64,000 nt of DNA from Jackrogersella multiformis (taxonomy: Eukaryota; Ascomycota; Sordariomycetes; Xylariales; Hypoxylaceae), in NCBI GenBank assembly GCA_902806575.1, contig CADCXD010000004.1, positions 930,001 to 994,000 of the forward strand. The letters run 5' to 3'. The notes under the pieces were generated by a model that was given only the letters and a program-made list of their open reading frames with translations, ran no database searches and had not been told where the DNA came from. Position 1 is the first letter of the stretch, and each line of letters begins with the position of its first letter. Of this stretch, positions 56,837 through 64,000 are shown piece by piece. The position numbers and the translations under genes were made by a program.

Positions 56837-58278
56837 TGTACAGAGGTACCCGGCTAGGATGGTGGAAGCGAGCGCATTGACGACACTGAGGATGTAAAAG
56901 ATTTGTGCGATACATTGGGGGTAGATAGTGTATTTCTATAGTGACTTGGCGCTAGTTTAACCTTCAGGGCTCTTAAGTGTTGCAGCTATTGGTGGTGTAG
57001 GAAGTGTGGCAGGCAATATCTGGCACGTACCCCGCTAAGTCGAGAGCTGTATCGATATGACGGTCGGTACTTGGGTGAAATGGTTAGAATACCTAAAAAG
57101 TTAGTATTAATGCGTAGCAAATGCTACTGCCTGATGTACCTAGGTAGGTATAAAAATCAGTACCTTCTATGTTGACAATGTAGAAACTGAGTTAAGAGGG
57201 TACATTAGATAAGGAAAGAAGGGGGGAAAACTGCCGGCTATGTAACATTAACTAACCCGCCTGGGACACATCGGTCATTAGATCATTCCTGATCGTCGAC
57301 TAACCAGACGTCCTAACCAGGCGTCCTAACAACCTACTACCTACTACTACACCCAACAAAACCAACTCTAACCAATTCTCACTCCGTCGCAAATCCACAA
57401 CCTGCCTAGTCCACCATCTACCATCTACCTATACCCATCCACACACAATCCATAATCCACAATCCGCAACCTACCTAACCTAGCAGCCTACACTACCTAG
57501 GTAGGTAATCTCTATCCATCAGCAATCCACACAAGTTGATAAATCGATAAAGCCACAACACAACAGAAGACGACCGACCAACCAACCCGACTACCCGACT
57601 TACTTCATCTTACATACTTAGGCAGCCTTATGTAGGTACGGCACTGCAACCGCCCACCTGACCTGCACCACAGTCAGATTGGCAGAAGAGAGAGACGCTA
57701 TCGCTATCCCACCCGGCTCTTCCAATACTGGCTACCTATAACCGCCCGAGTATCGTCCTTTAGACCATCGATGTTTCAAGTCCCCTCGCAGTCATAACGA
57801 CGTATTTCGACGTACCTAATCTGTGGTTCGAAACGCCGTATCAACCTCTAGGATCACTCGACTGCTTATTCATCTGTCGTCGTCCTTTGCTGGGAGAAAA
57901 AGGAAGTCGCAGAATCACTTGGAACAGTTCGCGAGACGGAGGCTGATTCAGGGAGAGCGCAAAAAGAGAAGGCATAAGAAAATAAAAGAGGACCCATTCC
58001 CTTCACCGTCACCTTATTCGATAATAGATTTCCGAACACCACAATCCCGACTGATTTGTTATCCATTTGCGATATAATTGAAGGATTGCATTCGACGTTA
58101 CTAATATCTCGTGGCGATCTCACCGAACCAATTCCTACACCCCCCCTCTCCCGCCGCGTCCGCTCTGACCGACATCCCTGATACTTCCAATCAACTTTTC
58201 CGAATTAATGACACACGTCCCGCCTCGACATAGAGACGAATAACTACTAAAGCACGGCCCAGCTCGGCGGAACCTCGC

Positions 58279-58296
58279 ATGGGTCAAATACCTTAG
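58279..58296 (+). promoter_or_regulatory. Five-codon upstream ORF before CDC24
   Basis: ATG GGT CAA ATA CCT TAG, ending six bases before the CDC24 start at 58303. If it lies in the transcript it could lower initiation at the main start or force reinitiation. Confidence 0.45.
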
Positions 58297-58302
58297 GTTA
58301 TT

Positions 58303-61300
58303 ATGGCACATGCTCCGGCTCTTTTACGGACGAACACGGCTCCCGTATTTCCAGCCGACAACAAGTACGGTTCTATGTCAGCTACTATGAATAGCCTTCG
58401 CACAAGCCAGTTGTCCGGCTCGACAGCCCTTAACTCGTCAAATTCCTCGCTGACATCCATGTCGACCTCTACCGTCATTGCTCCGGCGAGCAATGGCAAT
58501 GTCGTGCCTACTTCGAATATCATCAACCAGAAGGCTGATGCCTCCCGCTCGCTATATCAGATCTGCATCGCATTAAAGCTGCGACTAGCACGCGTACCCA
58601 ATTTCGAAATTCACTTCGAAGCTCTATCGGCAGCCGGCGGCGAAGATGGCCCAGTGGAATCATTATGGAACATGTTGCGGACTGGTCTACCGCTGCTGAC
58701 CATATACAATTGCTTACAACCCGATAGCCCGTTAGAAATCGAGCCCTCGATCAGCGAGAACAAACAGTCCAAATGGGCCATCTTCAAATTTGTCGAGGCT
58801 TGTCTGAAGCGTCTTGAGATACCACCTTCAGAGTCTTTTGTGATCAGTGATCTGATGGGTAACGACACCACCGGCTTTGTTAAGGTACGTTGCACTCGAG
58901 GTATTTGCTTTGGTGCAAAAGGCATCTGGCTCGGCAGCTGTATATCACAAGTAGGTAAGCTAACCTTCTCGCCTAGGTTATCCAAGTTGTGAATCACGTG
59001 TTGGACCTCGCCGAACATCAAGGTTTTCTGCTACAAGTTCAACCATATCCGGAGGAGAGTGGCCCGGTGCTGCCAGGGTCCCAGATGACGTATCGCGATC
59101 ACATTATCCAAGAACTAGTCGACACGGAGCGCAAATATGTCCAAGATCTTGAGAACTTGCATGACCTGAAGAGGACGTTAGAGCAGAAAGGTGTGATTCC
59201 CGGTGACATCATCCATCAGATATTCCTGAACATAAATTCCATACTGGATTTTCAGAGACGATTCTTGATTCGCGTCGAGACTACCAACTCGATGGTTCAG
59301 GATGTGCAACGATGGGGCGCACCGTTCGTCACGTATGAGGATGCCTTCGACATCTACCAGCCGTTCATCGCGAACCAGCGGAAGGCAGGCCAAATAGCCA
59401 ACCAGGTCTTCGAAAAGATTCAACTGGCCGAGCACCCTGTTTCATTCGACTTCAACACGCTGGATAGTTTTCTGCTAAAACCAATGCAGAGATTAGTGAA
59501 ATATCCTTTACTATTAAAGGTTTATACCAAACTTATCCTTCACATTTAGACTTGGTTGTGCTAACTCGTCTTAGTCCCTCCTGAAGAAGTGTGAAATCGA
59601 GGAGGCCAAGATGGATTTATCTGCAGGTATTGCTGCGGCGGAACGAGTCCTCACAAAGGCAAACGAAGCAGTTGATCGCGATCTCTTGGATGAAGCCTTG
59701 GAGGATTTAATACGTAGGGTTGACGATTGGAAGAATCATCGAGTTGAATCTTTCGGGAGACTGTTGTTGCACGGCGTTTACACCGTTATCACGGGCCGCA
59801 GCGAACAGGAGAAAGATGTGAGTCTCGTGAAGGCAATTTTTTCCGCCCAAAATTCACACTGAAGAGTATACTAACAATATTCCAGTATGAGATCTATTTG
59901 TTCGAGTGTATCCTACTTTGTTGCAAGGAAGTACTACCTAATAAAAGCAAAGAAAAAAAGGACAAGAACAAGACTGCACCAAAGCCCCCTAACAGGAATA
60001 ATAAGCTACAGCTCAAGGGACGCATATTTATGACAAACGTGACTGAGGTCCTGTCATTCGCAAAGCCAGGTGAGCAACCAAAAGCCTCAGCTGCAGAATG
60101 TTACCTAATTTATTATATCTAGGCTCCTATACTGTACAAATATGGTGGAAGGGTGATCCTGGTGTGGAAAACTTCATCATCAAGTTCACCAATGAAGAGA
60201 CGATGAAGAAATGGGAGACAGGACTAGTATCGCAAAGAAAGGAACATGCACCAACTGCGGCCGCAAGCCCTGAACAAGCCACCCCAGACTTCGCCTGGAT
60301 GAGAAATCAGAACAATCTCGAGAACCCTTACGTACAGCAGGAAGAGGAGGAGGAGGAGGAGGATGAAGATGCAGCCGGGACACAAATTTCGCCACCCAAC
60401 CTGGGCTTCGGCGGCGCATCGACTGGCGGGGTGATCCTGAATCGCAATACGTCGAGTACAAGTCTCAGAGCTCGCTCCGCAACTGTCGAGAACCCCCAGT
60501 CGCTGGCAAGTATCGTCAGAGCGCCCCCCCCACGTTTTCCTCTTCCGGCGCCTCCAGGGTCATTAAGCCTTCAGACCGGTAGTGCCCAGTCGCCGGGTCC
60601 TCATCTTGGCGAGTCGTATTTCTCTCCCACAGCAGAGTCGCCTGCATCATCGCGGACAAGTACAGCAAGTACGATGTTTGGATCGAATGGCCAATACCCA
60701 TTCCCGAGGACCGCGACACCCCAAGGTGGCTGGGAAGATAATAATCGGTATACTGCACCCGCTATGCCACGGGCTCCCTCGAGAGACGGCCCGTCTCCAA
60801 TGAGCGGGAGGAACCCTAGAGGACCTTCGTTACCCGTGATGGCCTCGGGGTCGCAAACATTAGCTCAGCAGCAACGTAGCCGGTCCTACAGCACCCCGGA
60901 CATCAACGGACAGTTGAATGGGCGTAGGACCAACAATACTACTCCTGTCCCTGCCGTACCTGGAATACCGCCTCACCTCCACCCTGCGCATGACTCTAAC
61001 ATCCCAAGATCTCAGACTGGATCTCCTAGACAGGATGTCCCGATCCGTACCAATACTCAGAGTCCAGGTGTCCAGCGCGATAGCTCACGATTGACCCAAC
61101 AATCTGGTCAATATGGGGGGACCATGGCACAGTTCCCCACCCAGCCTGTCTATCCTCGGCAGACGACTCCGGCTGCAGGAGCAACATCCCAGCCACCGAA
61201 CGTCGACAATCGGCAGCCTGCGTCACCGGCCCTCGGTACTGCTACGCAAGGTAACCCACTCGCAAGCCCGGATTTGCCAATTCCCGCACAACTGAAAGTC

Positions 61301-61588
61301 AAGGTCAACTGCGATAATGGAACCTATTTCACACTTGTCGTCCCGTTCAATATCGCATATCAATCGCTGAGAGATCGTATTGACGCTAAGCTATCGCGAT
61401 TTACGAACAGTTCGATTGCTAAGGGCAATCTGAAGTTGCGGTATCGCGACGAAGATGGCGATTCCGTGACAATCGAAAGTGACGACGACATCCAGATTGC
61501 ATTCTCGGAGTGGCGTGAGGGTGTACGCAATATGTACTCCGGCGGCGTTGGAGAAATAGAACTTTTCTGCGTCGGAGAGACCGGTTGA
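58303..61588 (+). CDS. CDC24: Cdc42 guanine-nucleotide exchange factor Cdc24
   Basis: Activates the Cdc42 GTPase at sites of polar growth. Five exons, 58303-58884, 58977-59519, 59575-59817, 59886-60069 and 60123-61588, 1005 residues, with all junctions in phase. Domain order is that of Cdc24: a CH-like domain (about residues 80-200, SLYQICIALKLRLARVPN...), the Dbl-homology domain (about 232-430, HIIQELVDTERKYVQDLENL and LDSFLLKPMQRLVKYPLLLK), and a PH domain (about 450-600, YEIYLFECILLCCKEVL, KLQLKGRIFMTNVTEV, VENFIIKFTNEETMKKW). A long Pro/Ser/Gln-rich linker follows. A C-terminal PB1 domain (about 905-1000, LKVKVNCDNGTYFTLVVPF, LRYRDEDGDSVTIESDDDIQIAF) binds the scaffold Bem1. A short acidic run (EEEEEEEEDED) lies after the PH domain. 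The upstream region is 4.5 kb long. Confidence 0.95.
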
Positions 61589-62940
61589 ATTTCCGACATT
61601 AGACTCGACGACGGAGCTTAAAGAGACATCCTGGACATGAGATCCTTACGAGTACGGAGATGATGCATTTCAAGGACGCCCGAGGCATGATCCTAATCTA
61701 AACCGCATCGATAATGACACGCTACGCGATAGTAGCAGATAGATCATACCTTGATACCACTTTTTTTCGCGCTTTTATATCTTCTATCAGACCACGTTCG
61801 TTTCATGATTTTACGATTCTTGCACATAATTTAAATACCGAACCTTTCTTGATCACAGTGGGGCTGGCTTTGGGTTCCTGCCAGATCAAAAGGAACCCTA
61901 CATTCTTTTACAAGTTCAGGTGCTACACCAAGAGAATTCTCGATCGCTGTGGATACGCCTCCGATACCAGGCCTCTTTGGGAGCTTATGAGCAACCCATT
62001 TCTGTTCCGATACCGATATCATACTACCATACAACACATTCGACTATCACATCCGTACTAGGCGGCACGAACGATCAGCAACAGGGTTCAAGAAATTTTC
62101 GGTAGTATTAGGTAGCATGACAACTAGCCTCTATAGGGAGCTGTGAGAAGAATAATAAGGTGTTTCGGACTTTGACCACGTTTGATAAACTTGCACGGGT
62201 CGGCGCTAGTTAAGATGGATGGCGGTTCTGCTGTTTCGCGCATCTAACTTCGCAAGCATGAAAGAGCAAGAGGGTTGTTTTCAGCATTGGCGGGGAGTAC
62301 AGCTAGGGCTTCATACTGTCGGTGTAATGTGAGTCAGACTTGACCAAGTTGATAGCCATGGCGGTTTGAGTCATGGCTCGTGTAGTCAATCCTATACAGA
62401 GTGTCAAGAAGGGGCTGAGAGTTTTGAGGACTGGTTACCGTATATAGGTGGACTGAAATAAAGATGCTTTAACCCGTCCCGTGCCCTCTTTTTTTCTATT
62501 TCACCCTGAGCTCTGTTAAACCGCTTGTGTTAGGTGCTTATCTAGGTAGTATAACTTTAATATGATGTTTTGGCTTATTATTTAAAATGGATTTTGAATG
62601 AGCCGGGCAGCAGCGCGCTTTGAGTATCGTGGAAGGTCGAGAACGGATGTGTTCCTCCGCATTCTGCCTAATTCGTCCAGCTGGCTCTGTGTTATTCGTC
62701 CCTCCTCATCTACATATATGTAGCGTTCCATTAATCTGAAATAGAGATGGGCCGTATAAATGAACAGGTGGCTCTCCTAGGCTTATTATCTACCGGGCTT
62801 GCTGTCTACCTACTTAGCTGCCCTGGCGATCGTTCACCTTTGCGTTTTCGTCTTGTGTTCTTGTGTAACCGGGTCATCGCCATACTTGTGCCCCTGGAAG
62901 TTTCTGTTTGTAGAAGCTTCTCGTAGGCAGAAAGAACAGG
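61589..62940. other. Intergenic, no gene seen
   Basis: 3' side of CDC24 and promoter of the secreted protein gene. ORFs at 61714-62061 and elsewhere show no domain. A TATCTAGGTAGTATAA motif copy lies near 62540. Confidence 0.45.
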
Positions 62941-63636
62941 ATGCTGTCATCACTTGCTACCTGCTTCGTTTTGATCGCCGCGGCGACGGCGATCCCCACG
63001 GCGCTGGCAAAGCCGGAGCAGATCCGCGGCGTGTCGTCGCCTATCTTCCACTTTTATCTGCAGGCTTATCCGCAGGATCGTACGTCTTGCTTTTTTATCT
63101 TGTCGTTATTTTTATTGTATTGTGTTCTACTACTCTCATGCTTATTTCGCTTAAGTTTCCCCCTTCTCCTCTCTCTCCTCTCCTCTTTCTCCCATCCTCT
63201 CCTTTTCCTCCTTGCCCCCGAACTCGATCTCCGGAGTTAAGGGGTAGGCCAAGCTAACGTCTCGGCGCGTTGAACAGCCTCCATCCCGGTGATGGGCCCG
63301 GAGGCCAGCAGCGAGTACTTCGCCATCGGGTCGACGATCCAGAGCGCCAACTCGTCGCGGTACCTGAACATCGCGGCGGGCGACGCGACGTCCTACAAGA
63401 CGCTGACGCTCGCGGCGGCGGGGGCCGGGGCGACGGACGCGTGGGCGCTCGAGGGCGACACCATCATCACGGCTACGGGCAGCAGCTTCGGCCGCCAGCT
63501 CAATTTCTTGGTCTGCCAGCTGAGCGGTGGTAGCGGTGGTGGTTATTGGCAGGTCTACCTGCAGACGGGCAGCGACACCCCCGCCGGCAGGACGTGCAGC
63601 AATTACCAGAGCTTGCATTTGCCTTGTCTGTGCTGA
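62941..63636 (+). CDS. Small secreted protein, unknown function
   Basis: Two exons, 62941-63079 and 63278-63636, joined in phase 1 (donor GTACGT, acceptor CAG), 165 residues. The first 23 residues (MLSSLATCFVLIAAATAIPTALA) are a clear signal peptide. The mature part has alternating hydrophobic and polar residues that suggest beta-strands: SSEYFAIGSTIQSANSSRYL, ATDAWALEGDTIITATGSSFG and QLNFLVCQLSGG. It ends with a Cys-rich LHLPCLC, with four cysteines after the signal. This resembles a set of fungal small secreted proteins of unknown role; I cannot assign a family. Effector, cell-wall or antimicrobial roles are possible but unsupported. Exon 2 is GC-rich, and the 198-base intron carries a long CT-rich tract. 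Confidence 0.72.
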
Positions 63637-64000
63637 GGCTGGGGCGGGGGCGGGGCGGGACAGCGCAGGAATTTGAGGTTGTTACTTATTGAATTTGAAT
63701 GACATTATTTGTTATTTGCAAATACATACATTATTAGGCCGTTTGAATGACAATGGTCCATCCGTATTTGCCCAACACCCCTTTTAATCTTGTGTGGGAT
63801 TGATCTCACAGCCATTGATACGTCCTTTCCAGGGGCGTTTCTCTAAATACCAGTTTGATCATTACTTGATATTCGTGTGTGTATTCGTAATCTCTTGACG
63901 GCATCAAGCCGATGTACAAATTTTGGTACACAGGGGTTGAGAACCGCCGCCAGAAATTCAACTTGGACCTATGTAGCTTTCTCATAGGTCAACCTAGAAC
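63637..64000. other. 3' flank at window end, no gene seen
   Basis: A GGGGCGGGGGCGGGGCGGG run directly follows the stop codon. Otherwise nothing recognisable. Confidence 0.45.

Larger units (their letters stand above)
53746..58278. other. 4.5 kb gene-free region upstream of CDC24
   Basis: The longest unique stretch without a supported gene. Many copies of the dispersed palindrome lie here (about 53760-53815, 54236-54265, 54620-54640, 55064-55080, 55492-55518, 56793-56836, 57137-57152 and 57493-57507). The last kilobase (57300-58270) is C/A/T-rich with few G, as in long fungal 5' leaders. ORFs at 55421-55744 and 57823-58077 show no domain. A non-coding RNA could hide here but none is evident. 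Confidence 0.5.

Noticed and set aside
57823..58077. 84-codon ORF in the CDC24 leader as an extra 5' exon
   Set aside because: The frame is not connected to CDC24 by usable splice sites, and the composition is Arg/Lys/Ser-biased leader sequence.
1..64000. CRISPR array, bacterial operon or secondary-metabolite cluster
   Set aside because: There are no spaced direct repeats, no bacterial gene organisation, and no polyketide synthase, peptide synthetase or terpene synthase gene. The siderophore acyltransferase and NmrA-like gene stand alone.

Overview
This is a window of nuclear DNA from a filamentous ascomycete, most likely a Sordariomycete (Pezizomycotina). The genes carry short GT-AG introns of about 45-200 bases. 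Two blocks of repeat DNA have been turned almost wholly to A and T, as repeat-induced point mutation (RIP) does. Class-typical genes are present: a hydrophobin, a HET-domain relic, a dynamin-like GTPase, an NmrA-like protein and a hydroxyornithine-acyltransferase-like siderophore enzyme. I cannot name the genus.

Layout. 0.3-5.1 kb: an RUS/DUF647 protein, cytochrome c heme lyase and mevalonate diphosphate decarboxylase. 5.9-14.4 kb: an unrecognised protein, a seven-exon PhoD-type phosphatase, and a divergent seven-exon MFS transporter. 15.3-21.3 kb: a complete RIP-destroyed LTR retrotransposon with two 313-base LTRs and a 5-base target duplication. 21.9-27.7 kb: a frameshifted hypothetical gene, an APH-like kinase, a MYND-finger protein and an NmrA-like protein. 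28.8-35.2 kb: a siderophore acyltransferase, argininosuccinate lyase and the mitochondrial calcium uniporter. 36.9-48.4 kb: an accessory block with a small membrane protein, a decayed HET-domain gene, a dynamin-like gene with a suspect 5' end, a compact hydrophobin, and a second, internally deleted copy of the same RIP-hit retroelement. 49.6-61.6 kb: core cell-biology genes VPS60, an F-box/WD40 protein and CDC24. 62.9-63.6 kb: a small secreted protein.

Most genes are unrelated housekeeping genes, not a cluster. Two neighbourhood links deserve a look: the siderophore acyltransferase is divergent from argininosuccinate lyase (both tied to ornithine/arginine), and the phosphatase is divergent from an MFS transporter. 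An imperfect palindrome around CCTAGGTAGGTA recurs in nearly all intergenic stretches and is not seen inside the recognised exons. I found no convincing new multi-gene system. The best leads are the RIP pattern of the two retroelements, the dispersed palindrome, the unusual hydrophobin spacing and the accessory block. Exon limits below come from reading splice sites and protein continuity by eye. Every multi-exon gene presented as intact keeps one open frame with a total length divisible by three.
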